From NCBI GenBank assembly GCA_003211555.1, contig QCSH01000001.1, forward strand, positions 62,001 to 126,000: 64,000 nucleotides of DNA, given 5' to 3'. The notes beneath the pieces are model-generated. The model had not been told where the DNA came from, did no database searches, and was given only the letters and a program-made list of their open reading frames with translations. Below, in pieces: positions 8,449 to 16,776 of the stretch; the first letter of the stretch is position 1; each line of letters opens with the position of its first letter. The position numbers and the translations under genes were made by a program. This DNA comes from Pelagibacteraceae bacterium AG-470-G21 (GTDB taxonomy: Bacteria; Pseudomonadota; Alphaproteobacteria; Pelagibacterales; Pelagibacteraceae).

Positions 8449-9882
8449 TCAAACATTTTCATACTTTTTTTGTATTGACATTGCATATTCATTAAATTCA
8501 TCTAGTAATGCAAGTTTTTCGTTGTCATTCTCATTGGTATATTTTTCTCTTAATGTATCAATTTCTGTATAGAGTGTTGGAATAGTCCACCATTTTTCTT
8601 TTTTTTCACTTAGAATACGTTTTGCTATCTCTCTTTTTACTGATTTAAGCATATTTTCTGGGAGAACTTCTGGCGCCTCCTGAAAAATAATTTTTTTTCC
8701 AAATCCAACTAGTCTATCATCATCAAATTTGTCTAGTAAATTAAGTTTATCTTTCCATGATGCTGCATGCCAAGCAGGAAATAAGGCTGTATCTTTATTT
8801 GATGTAAATTTAGTATAAATACTCTCTTCTGCATATATATCTTCTTGTGTTTTTGATTGCTCTTTCTCTTCAGCTACTTCTCTTAATGCATGAAGTATGT
8901 TTTGTGAAAATTTCTCATTATTTTTAATTATATCTGCTCTTTTACTAATTAATGATTTATCCATTGCATTATAAGGTTCTGCTTGCATTCCATATTTTGC
9001 ATCTACAATTATTGGCGCTTTATTAGATCTTATCGTTCTTAAGAATTTAGGGGACTTTTTCATTTCAACTTTAAGCTCATTTATTGATAATTTTAATAAT
9101 GGCTCAACATCAGTTCTTAAATCGAATGCATAATACCAACCAGTATATATAGGGTGCATACAATATTTTTGATTCAAAGGTGCAACTAAATGAAGTCTAG
9201 ATTTGCCATAATAATATTCATTTAAAGTAATTATTTCACCTTTTTTAATTATAGTTTCTGTGTCAGATTTGTTTGCAGTTTTAAAAAAAGATTCCCATGT
9301 CTCAGGTTGTTTTTTTTTTACTATATTTAAAACTTTAGTAGTCATTATACTATCACTTAATGCACTATGAGCATCGGTTGAGTCTATGCCCTGCATTCTT
9401 GCTAATGATTCTAGTTTAAACACTGCGTTATTTTTTTCATTAATTTCTACTTTTAAAATTGATGGATCAATTGCATATGCTGCACGAGCAATATTAATAC
9501 CATCATGTCTTTTATTGGGAGCAGCATTTGTTAAATATGGATATCTAATCCCTTTAAAAAACTCTTTTCTTATCATTTCATCATCGAATCCAATATTAGA
9601 CCAACCAAGAAATACAGCGGGACTCCACTTTTTAAATATTTTTTCAACTTCTGCTAACATTTGATAATGAGAAAGGTTAGTTTGAGTTAATTGCTTTATA
9701 GATGTTTTATTTACAATAAGTGCCATGGCCTGAAAGATTTCTCCCTCAGGTAAACTGCATCTTAGATTAAATCTGTCTTTCTCTTTAAAGTTCTCATCAA
9801 CTAAAACTCCACCAATTTCAATTATGCTCCCAAAGTCTGTACTTGCACTCGATGATTCTATGTCCCAAATTGCTAAATTCAT
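8449..9882 (-). CDS. sbcB: Exodeoxyribonuclease I
   Basis: DEDDh exonuclease start NLAIWDIESSSAS, GWSNIGFDDEMIRKEFF, SDTDAHSALSDSIMT, C-terminal exonuclease I-like region. Confidence 0.9.
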   Translation of the reverse strand: MNLAIWDIESSSASTDFGSIIEIGGVLVDENFKEKDRFNLRCSLPEGEIFQAMALIVNKTSIKQLTQTNLSHYQMLAEVEKIFKKWSPAVFLGWSNIGFDDEMIRKEFFKGIRYPYLTNAAPNKRHDGINIARAAYAIDPSILKVEINEKNNAVFKLESLARMQGIDSTDAHSALSDSIMTTKVLNIVKKKQPETWESFFKTANKSDTETIIKKGEIITLNEYYYGKSRLHLVAPLNQKYCMHPIYTGWYYAFDLRTDVEPLLKLSINELKVEMKKSPKFLRTIRSNKAPIIVDAKYGMQAEPYNAMDKSLISKRADIIKNNEKFSQNILHALREVAEEKEQSKTQEDIYAEESIYTKFTSNKDTALFPAWHAASWKDKLNLLDKFDDDRLVGFGKKIIFQEAPEVLPENMLKSVKREIAKRILSEKKEKWWTIPTLYTEIDTLREKYTNENDNEKLALLDEFNEYAMSIQKKYENV

Positions 9883-9901
9883 AATTTTATCCTCAAATTA
9901 G

Positions 9902-10009
9902 CTAATATTTATGGGTTTTTGGAAAGTTTTTTAAAGACTTAACCATTAGCATATAAACGATTAGCTCAGGTATTAATAATTCTTTTATGGATAGGTTAGG
10001 TAAAGTCAA
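9902..10009 (-). CDS. Candidate small ORF (35 aa), TTG start overlapping the upstream nuclease stop (TTGA)
   Basis: Hand translation: LTLPNLSIKELLIPELIVYMLMVKSLKNFPKTHKY*. Below the size threshold of the ORF track; no homology known to me. Confidence 0.25.
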   Translation of the reverse strand: MTLPNLSIKELLIPELIVYMLMVKSLKNFPKTHKY

Positions 10010-10692
10010 GATATATTATTCAATTCGTAAAACTTTTTAACCCTTCCTAAAAATAAATTTTGATACATTTCTAATTCAGCTCCCTCAATTTTAAATTCTT
10101 GGAACAAAATATCTTTAGTACATAATAATATTATTCCTGCTTTCATTTTAGTTCCATGAACAACATCATGAGCTAAAGTGTATGCTCCCAATTGTAAGAA
10201 ATAATCCTGAATATAATCTGTTTTTTTTGGTTTATTAGACTGTTTAAAATCTACTATAACATCTTTTCCTTCATACAATGCTATCATATCAGCTGTACCA
10301 GCGTACTGATCTGGATAATATAAAGTTTCTTCCATTCCATATACTTCATTAAGTCTTCCAGTAATTCCTTTTTGGATTATTTCTTTAGCCATATTTTTAT
10401 ATTGTTCATTGCTTTCAAAAAAACTCTCATTAATTCTACCTTTCAAATAATCTTCAATATAAGAGTGCATAGAAGTGCCCCTTGATGACGCTTCTGTTTT
10501 AATTCTATTTGCTTCCTTGATTCCTACCCTTTCTTTCCAATTTGCAAGAGCAGCCTTCTCTTCTTCTGACTTTGTGGCACCTAGAATTGTAGTAACACTT
10601 GGTAGTTTATTCTCTCCTAATAAATATTTTCTGTATCCATCTTCAATTGATCTTGAAGATTTGGGATAATTAAATTTATTATTCCACTTCAT
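10006..10692 (-). CDS. PD-(D/E)XK-type exonuclease (phage / MGME1-like)
   Basis: LPSVTTILGATKSEEEKAALANWKERVG, GTSMHSYIEDYLKG, YAGTADMIALYEGKDVIVDFKQSNKPK (catalytic D...DxK). Confidence 0.75.
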   Translation of the reverse strand: MKWNNKFNYPKSSRSIEDGYRKYLLGENKLPSVTTILGATKSEEEKAALANWKERVGIKEANRIKTEASSRGTSMHSYIEDYLKGRINESFFESNEQYKNMAKEIIQKGITGRLNEVYGMEETLYYPDQYAGTADMIALYEGKDVIVDFKQSNKPKKTDYIQDYFLQLGAYTLAHDVVHGTKMKAGIILLCTKDILFQEFKIEGAELEMYQNLFLGRVKKFYELNNIS

Positions 10693-10716
10693 GAAATTTT
10701 TTATTTTAAAATCAAT

Positions 10717-11814
10717 TTAATTTTTTGCTTGTCTTGGAATATCCTCAAATTTTTCGACATTTTCTGTTTCAATAGCCTTTTCAATTTGCTCTGGATCTTT
10801 TATATTTTCTAATGTTCTTTTAATAGATCTTGCATCCATTCCAAATTTATCAACAACTGTCATTGCCTCTTCTAATTTTTTTCTGAGATTAACAATTCCA
10901 TCAAAATGTTTTGTAAATCTTGTGCTTATTGTTTTTAAATGATCATATATTTCTGTTGCATGTTTTTGAACTTTTAATGTTTGAAAACCCATGTGTAATG
11001 ATTGTAAATACCCAGATAAATTATTTGGACCCATAACAGTTACTTTGTATTTTTTCATTAATTCTTGGGTCAATAATTCCTTAGTATTTGGGTCTTGGTA
11101 ATTAGCTAACTCTAAAAACAAACTCTCTGTTGGCGCATACACAATTCCAAAATCAGTAGTTTTAGGTGGAACAATATATTTTTCATTTACACTTTTGGCT
11201 TTTTCTTTGAAAGCTCTTGCAAGTTTGGCTCTTGCGTCTGTAATAGCTTTTTTATCGTCTTCTTGATGAGCATCTTGAATAGCTTTAAATCTCTCAACAG
11301 GAAAATGGCTATCAACCGGAACCAATACACCCTCTTGGAGTTTAATAGCAAATTCAACGTTTTCACCAGTCTCCTCTTTCATTTTAACATTTGAAAGATA
11401 CTGTGAAGAAGGAAGTAAATCCTTAATAAGCGAGCCCAGGCTAAACTCAGCTAAAGTTCCATACTTTTTAACTCCAGCTAAAATTTTATTAATACCTTTT
11501 TGACTTTCATTTAAATTTTCAACTTGGGAATTAAAAGCCGCAACTTTTTCATCAACTTTTGTTAGTGCTGCTGTCATATCTTTTGTAACACCAGTTGAAA
11601 GATTATTAAATGATGAGGACATCGAATTTAAGGAAGAATTAATAGTAGTATTTAAACTATCTTTTAATTTAACTATTTCTGCATTTAGATTTGCAATTTC
11701 ATCAGCTTCTTTATTTGTGTCTTCTTTTATTGCATTCGACTTAATATTTAAATAAAGGATAGCCAAAGTAGCTATCAATATTAAAGCTAAAATAATTATT
11801 AAAATTGTATCCAT
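10717..11814 (-). CDS. rmuC: DNA recombination protein RmuC
   Basis: N-terminal TM segment plus coiled coil, then FAIKLQEGVLVPVDSHFPVERFKA, GIVYAPTESLFLEL, VMGPNNLSGYLQSLHMGF. Confidence 0.93.
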   Translation of the reverse strand: MDTILIIILALILIATLAILYLNIKSNAIKEDTNKEADEIANLNAEIVKLKDSLNTTINSSLNSMSSSFNNLSTGVTKDMTAALTKVDEKVAAFNSQVENLNESQKGINKILAGVKKYGTLAEFSLGSLIKDLLPSSQYLSNVKMKEETGENVEFAIKLQEGVLVPVDSHFPVERFKAIQDAHQEDDKKAITDARAKLARAFKEKAKSVNEKYIVPPKTTDFGIVYAPTESLFLELANYQDPNTKELLTQELMKKYKVTVMGPNNLSGYLQSLHMGFQTLKVQKHATEIYDHLKTISTRFTKHFDGIVNLRKKLEEAMTVVDKFGMDARSIKRTLENIKDPEQIEKAIETENVEKFEDIPRQAKN

Positions 11815-11844
11815 GATTCGTATGTTACACTTACTTAATGATAT

Positions 11845-12528
11845 TTAAAGTTTATTTAAAACACTTTTAAGATTTCTTATCTCTTTTTTTTTTTTTGATA
11901 TCATTAAACAGGCCTGAGAATGAAGGATTATTCCGTCTTTTAATATTCTTAGATTGTTAGCTTTTAAAGTTGCTCCAGTTGAAGTTATATCGGTTATAAT
12001 TTCAGATGATCCAGTAAATGGATATATCTCTGTTGCTCCAAGGCTCTGCACCAATTTAAATTGTGTAACTCCTCTAGAAAACATGAATTCTCTAGTTAGA
12101 TTTGGGTATTTTGATGCTATACGCAATCTATTTCTTTTTTTATCTTTAAATTCAAAAGCTATTTCTTCAAGATCAGGCATTGTCTGTACATCTATCCAAT
12201 CATCAGGAATAGCAACTACCAATGTAGCTTCACCAAAATCATACTTTTTTTTTACACTCACTTTTTTTTGAATATTCATTGCACTTTCCATTAATAAATC
12301 ATATCCAGAAAAACCAATATCTAAGGATCCATCTGCAAGACGCTCTATTATCTCTCTTGCGTGTAAGTAATTAATAATAATATTTTCTTTCCCTTTAATA
12401 AATCCAAATAAATCTCTTTCACCTCTTTCAGAAATAATTTTTAGTTTTTTTTTTCTAAAAATATTCAATACTCCAGATCGTAAACGACCTTTGCTTGGAA
12501 TTCCAATTTTTATAATATTATCACTCAT
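11845..12528 (-). CDS. hisG: ATP phosphoribosyltransferase, short (HisZ-dependent) form
   Basis: IKIGIPSKGRLRSG, DIGFSGYDLL, RIASKYPNLTREF, EITDITSTGATLKANNL. Confidence 0.92.
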   Translation of the reverse strand: MSDNIIKIGIPSKGRLRSGVLNIFRKKKLKIISERGERDLFGFIKGKENIIINYLHAREIIERLADGSLDIGFSGYDLLMESAMNIQKKVSVKKKYDFGEATLVVAIPDDWIDVQTMPDLEEIAFEFKDKKRNRLRIASKYPNLTREFMFSRGVTQFKLVQSLGATEIYPFTGSSEIITDITSTGATLKANNLRILKDGIILHSQACLMISKKKKEIRNLKSVLNKL

Positions 12529-13366
12529 ATTTATATTTTACTAATTCTTCTTGAAATAAATTATTCATTTTGTTTATTAAACTCTCATCAAGTAATTTTC
12601 TGTAATCATTATCTTTTCCTAAATTAAAAAATTTTATTTTTTCGTCTGAACCTTTTTTTGTAATTGCTTCTGAAAAACCTTTTTCATCCTCTAGCTTTTT
12701 TAAATTATTAAAATTACAATTACTTATACATTTTAAAGCCTTTTCTTTATTAAATCTTTCATCTGATTTAGAAAGTTTATTAATAAAATTAATGACTTGT
12801 TTAAAAGTATTTAGTGCATCAATTTGTAGATCTTCATACCTTACAGTTAAAACTGGATATAATTTATTATCTACCCATGATTTCTGATTTAACTTCCACG
12901 AAAAAAGTGCCTGAAAGCCTAAAAATCGCTCTTTTTCTTTGGAGACAATTCCTCTTTTTTCATCTGTCATAAATTGAAAAGCTTCATCAACAGAAATTTG
13001 GTAATGGTTTGATAATGAGGAGATTACGTTTCTTGGATCTCTTACTATATAAATAACACCCAATGTATTTTCTTTATTAGTAAATTGATTATCTCCTATT
13101 TTACAAAGTGCATTATGAGTTTTAAAAAATTTCAAATCTTTGGATTGATTAATTTTTTCTTGCTCCTTTAACCAATATTTTGAAGTATCATGAGGTTGGT
13201 TAAATTTATCTAAATAATTTCTAAAATATTTGTTGCTTGGAAAGGATTCTATTTTTTCTAAAAGTTCAAAATCAAATTCACCAGTATCTGAAAAATAGTA
13301 ATTTGCAATTAGTGATCTCAACCAAGTATTTCCACTTTTAGGATATGAAGCTAACCAAATTATCAT
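12521..13366 (-). CDS. Sulfotransferase-domain protein
   Basis: WLASYPKSGNTWLRSLI (5' PAPS loop), FFKTHNA, VIYIVRDPRNVISSLSNHY (3' PAPS-binding motif). Confidence 0.88.
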   Translation of the reverse strand: MIIWLASYPKSGNTWLRSLIANYYFSDTGEFDFELLEKIESFPSNKYFRNYLDKFNQPHDTSKYWLKEQEKINQSKDLKFFKTHNALCKIGDNQFTNKENTLGVIYIVRDPRNVISSLSNHYQISVDEAFQFMTDEKRGIVSKEKERFLGFQALFSWKLNQKSWVDNKLYPVLTVRYEDLQIDALNTFKQVINFINKLSKSDERFNKEKALKCISNCNFNNLKKLEDEKGFSEAITKKGSDEKIKFFNLGKDNDYRKLLDESLINKMNNLFQEELVKYKYE

Positions 13367-14418
13367 ATTTTCTCTAAGTTAATAGCAGCCCCAACAGCTG
13401 GTATATTTTTTTTATACCCAAGATCTTTAATTAAAGAATCATATCTACCACCTCTAATATTTAATTTCTCAGATTTTGATTTGATATCAATTTTAAATAC
13501 TAAACCTGTATAATATTCCAAATGTCTTCCAAAAGAAGAATTGAATGTAACATTTAAATCATTAATTTTATTTTTTGTTATCGGGAAATAATCGTCCTGA
13601 ACTCTTAAGTTAATTTTGTATTTTTTAAAAAACAAATTTAACTTTTTAGATGCTTGATTGATGGGACATTCAATTTTTAAGTACTCTTTTAAAATTTTTA
13701 CGACATTACCACCTTTTTTTGTTCTTCTTGGATCTTTAATTTTAGAGTCAAATCTTAATAAAATTTCTTCTATTGACCTTCCGGCAACTTCTTTTTTTTG
13801 GTTTCCATTAATCATTTTAGAAAATTTTTTTTTGTCTATTTCAACAATTGTTGGATCAATATCAGAGTTGGTCTCTAATCTTTTTAGTAAATCATTAAAA
13901 TATTTTTCTCTCCAAAAATGACGTTGTAATCTTAATTTCCATCTTGCTGGGCAATCTAATTTATCTAACAAAAGCCTAAAAATTTCTATGTTACCTATTA
14001 CTAAATTTCCGCTTTTATACTTAATTTTTGATAATACTTTTAGTGAAGTTTCTATTATTTTTTTATCATCTTTTTTTTCAGTAAAAGATCCCAGTATTTC
14101 AAACCCGATTTGATTTCTTACAACAGGATCTTTTTTATTTAATCCTTTTCTAAATGCTTGACCACTATAAAAAATTTTTTCACTATTTTTTCTATTTTGA
14201 TTTAAATATCTAACACAAGATGCAATTGTTAAATCAGGTCTTAAACAAAGTTCATTTCCCAATTGATCATTGAAAGAAAATATAAATCTTTTAAAATTTT
14301 CTCCCGATCTTTCTAATATTAAATTTGTGTCAATTACTGTATCAAGATCAATATATTTATATCCATTTGACTTAATGATTTTTAAAATATTCTCAGATAA
14401 GTTTTTTGATTTCATCAA
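13363..14418 (-). CDS. hisZ: ATP phosphoribosyltransferase regulatory subunit
   Basis: HisRS-like paralog (LCLRPDLTIASCVRYL, RKGLNKKDPVVRNQIGFEILG) next to hisG and hisS. Confidence 0.85.
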   Translation of the reverse strand: MMKSKNLSENILKIIKSNGYKYIDLDTVIDTNLILERSGENFKRFIFSFNDQLGNELCLRPDLTIASCVRYLNQNRKNSEKIFYSGQAFRKGLNKKDPVVRNQIGFEILGSFTEKKDDKKIIETSLKVLSKIKYKSGNLVIGNIEIFRLLLDKLDCPARWKLRLQRHFWREKYFNDLLKRLETNSDIDPTIVEIDKKKFSKMINGNQKKEVAGRSIEEILLRFDSKIKDPRRTKKGGNVVKILKEYLKIECPINQASKKLNLFFKKYKINLRVQDDYFPITKNKINDLNVTFNSSFGRHLEYYTGLVFKIDIKSKSEKLNIRGGRYDSLIKDLGYKKNIPAVGAAINLEKI

Positions 14419-15823
14419 TCAGGTTCTCCTTATCAAATGTAATTTGAGTATTTTCAGATTTTTTCCATTCTTCTCTAGATAAATTTTTTGAAGTTTCTTC
14501 TAAGTTGGGGTTTAGCTTTTTTAAGGTGATTTTATTATCTTTAAATTCATCATCCCCACAAAGAATTACAGCTGGCGAACTCCTTTTATCTGCATATTTT
14601 AATTGAGATTTCAAACCTGAGTCTCCGAGATAAACTTCAGATCTTATATTTTGATTTCTAAGTTGTGATAACAATTCATAATAATTGGGGAGATATTTTT
14701 TATCTAAAACACATATTATTATTGGAGAATTATTTTTTACCTCGATTTTATTTAACTGAACTAATGCGTATAGTAAACGGTCAAGCCCTATAGATACACC
14801 TGTTGCAGACAAGTCTACTTTTTTAAACCGTGAAACTAAAGAATTATATCTTCCACCTCCACCTACTGATCCAAACTCCACCTCTTGGTTTTTTTGGTTT
14901 TTAACTTTAAATGTTAAGTTTGCCTCAAATATTGGACCATCATAATATTCAAGCCCTCTTATAACTTCAGGAGAAAATATTATTTGATCAAAATTAGATG
15001 AGTAATTTAATCCATCTAATATTTGATTTAGTTCATCAACACCATCTTCGACTAATTTGTTTGATATAGTCGACTTAATTTTATCCAATGACTTCATGTT
15101 AATAAAACCAAGTATTTCTTCAGCTTGATTGTCTGAAAGATTGGCACCAATAGTTTTATCTCCAGATTTATCTTCACGGCCTTTTGTGAGTAATAGTTTT
15201 ACGCCGTCTGCTCCAATTCTATCAAGTTTATCTATAGCTCTTAAAATAGTGAGTTGTTGTTTACTTTCTGAAATTTTTAAATTTTCAATAAGTCCTTGAA
15301 TTAATTTTCTATTACTTAACTTGATTTGATATTGATTTTTTTCTAAGCCACAGAAATATAATGTGTCAGCTAAAAGATTGCACATCTCTGCATCTGCTAA
15401 AGGATTGTTAGATCCAATAATATCACAATCAGCTTGAGTAAACTCTCTAAATCTCCCTGGGCCAGGTTTCTCATTTCGCCACACATTACCGATTTGATAT
15501 CTTTTGAAAGGATTTGAGATATTTAAATAGTTTTGAGATACATATCTCGCTAATGGTGCAGTTAAATCATAACGTAATGATATCCAACTATCATTTTCCT
15601 CTTGAAAACCAAATACACCAGAGCTTGGTCTATCTTCATCTGGTAAAAATTTTCCTATATTTTCTGATATTTCAAAACTTGGAGTTTCTAGCTTAGAAAA
15701 ACCAAATTTTAAAAAATTTTCTTCAATCTTAGCAATTAAATTTTCTTTTAGTGCTAATTCTTTACCGTATCTATCAACAAAACCCGAAGGGGTATTGGCT
15801 GACAATTTTTTTTCTTTATTCAT
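14393..15823 (-). CDS. hisS: Histidyl-tRNA synthetase
   Basis: TPSGFVDRYGKEL, LRYDLTAPLARYVSQ, RFREFTQADCDIIG, GLEYYDGPIFEA. Start taken as MNKEKKLSAN at 15823; the longer tracked ORF reads into tRNA-His. Confidence 0.93.
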   Translation of the reverse strand: MNKEKKLSANTPSGFVDRYGKELALKENLIAKIEENFLKFGFSKLETPSFEISENIGKFLPDEDRPSSGVFGFQEENDSWISLRYDLTAPLARYVSQNYLNISNPFKRYQIGNVWRNEKPGPGRFREFTQADCDIIGSNNPLADAEMCNLLADTLYFCGLEKNQYQIKLSNRKLIQGLIENLKISESKQQLTILRAIDKLDRIGADGVKLLLTKGREDKSGDKTIGANLSDNQAEEILGFINMKSLDKIKSTISNKLVEDGVDELNQILDGLNYSSNFDQIIFSPEVIRGLEYYDGPIFEANLTFKVKNQKNQEVEFGSVGGGGRYNSLVSRFKKVDLSATGVSIGLDRLLYALVQLNKIEVKNNSPIIICVLDKKYLPNYYELLSQLRNQNIRSEVYLGDSGLKSQLKYADKRSSPAVILCGDDEFKDNKITLKKLNPNLEETSKNLSREEWKKSENTQITFDKENLIDEIKKLI

Positions 15824-15827
15824 TTTT

Positions 15828-15904
15828 TGGTACACGGGGACAGATTCGAACTGTCGACCTTCGGTTCCACAAACCGCTGCTCTAACCAACTGAGCTACCC
15901 GTGC
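15828..15904 (-). tRNA. tRNA-His (anticodon GTG), CCA encoded
   Basis: Cloverleaf in GCACGGGTAGCTCAGTTGGTTAGAGCAGCGGTTTGTGGAACCG...GTTCGAATCTGTCCCCGTGTACCA; acceptor GCACGGG/CCCGTGT, discriminator A. Confidence 0.95.
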
Positions 15905-15954
15905 TCCTTACATTGTTTTATACTAAATGTGGATAAAATTAAATTTATAAATAA

Positions 15955-16077
15955 TTAAATAGCTAGCGTGCAGCCAGCATGAATATGATGTCTGTGAATT
16001 TTTCTGTCAGTAGTAACAAATTTGATCATTGATGTGTTATTAGCATTTTTTTTTTCAAATGCAAGTAAGATGATCAT
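15955..16077 (-). CDS. Candidate small ORF (40 aa) downstream of cspA
   Basis: Hand translation: MIILLAFEKKNANNTSMIKFVTTDRKIHRHHIHAGCTLAI*. Missed by the ORF track because of its size. Confidence 0.35.
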   Translation of the reverse strand: MIILLAFEKKNANNTSMIKFVTTDRKIHRHHIHAGCTLAI

Positions 16078-16143
16078 TGCACAGGAATAGCTATATTTTC
16101 TAACATATACTATTCCTATACAAATATTTTGATTAATTAAATT

Positions 16144-16359
16144 TTATGAACCTAATTTTTTCAAATTTACGGCGCTTGGACCTTTGTCGCCATCCTGAAT
16201 TTCAAATTCTATAGCGTCATTTTCATTCAAAAACCTCAATCCAGCTTCACGAACTGCACTTGCATGAACGAAACAATCTTTTTCTCCGTCTTCTCTTTCA
16301 ATAAAACCGTAGCCCTTTTTTCCATTGAACCACTTTACTTTACCTTTTAATGTACTCAT
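16144..16359 (-). CDS. cspA: Cold-shock domain protein
   Basis: [31 protein letters not shown]. Confidence 0.96.
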   Translation of the reverse strand: MSTLKGKVKWFNGKKGYGFIEREDGEKDCFVHASAVREAGLRFLNENDAIEFEIQDGDKGPSAVNLKKLGS

Positions 16360-16474
16360 ACTTTAGTTTACTCTCTTTTTGTTATTATATTATTAGCTAT
16401 AAATAGCTGAAGGATACGTATTAGATTTTATATTTGAATGCAAGCATAATGATAAACATTAGTACCACATAGAG

Positions 16475-16550
16475 TGGTGGCTTCGGCGGGACTCGAACCA
16501 GCGACACAAGCCTTTTCAGGGCTCTGCTCTACCAACTGAGCTACGAAGCC
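16475..16550 (-). tRNA. tRNA-Phe (anticodon GAA), CCA encoded
   Basis: GGCTTCGTAGCTCAGTTGGTAGAGCAGAGCCCTGAAAAGGCTTGTGTCGCTGGTTCGAGTCCCGCCGAAGCCACCA folds as a canonical cloverleaf. Confidence 0.95.
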
Positions 16551-16557
16551 ATTATTA

Positions 16558-16773
16558 TTAATATCTAAATGAGATCCGTCCTCTCGTTAAATCATATGGA
16601 CTTACTTCAACTTTGACTCGGTCTTGAGACAAAACACGAATTCTCATTTTTCGCATTTTCCCACTAACTGTACAAATCAGTGTTTGTCCATTGTCTAACA
16701 TAACTTTACTTTGGGCATTTGGAAGCAATTCTTTAACTACCCCTTCAAATACCAAAATATCTTCTTTTGCCAA
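16558..16773 (-). CDS. infA: Translation initiation factor IF-1
   Basis: MAKEDILVFEGVVKELLPNAQSKVMLDNGQTLICTVSGKMRKMRIRVLSQDRVKVEVSPYDLTRGRISFRY. Confidence 0.97.
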   Translation of the reverse strand: MAKEDILVFEGVVKELLPNAQSKVMLDNGQTLICTVSGKMRKMRIRVLSQDRVKVEVSPYDLTRGRISFRY

Positions 16774-16776
16774 ACT

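Noticed and set aside
15824-15889. N-terminal 22-aa extension of hisS (MVRAAVCGTEGRQFESVPVYQK)
   Set aside because: It is the tRNA-His gene read as protein; MNKEKKLSAN at 15823 is the sensible start.
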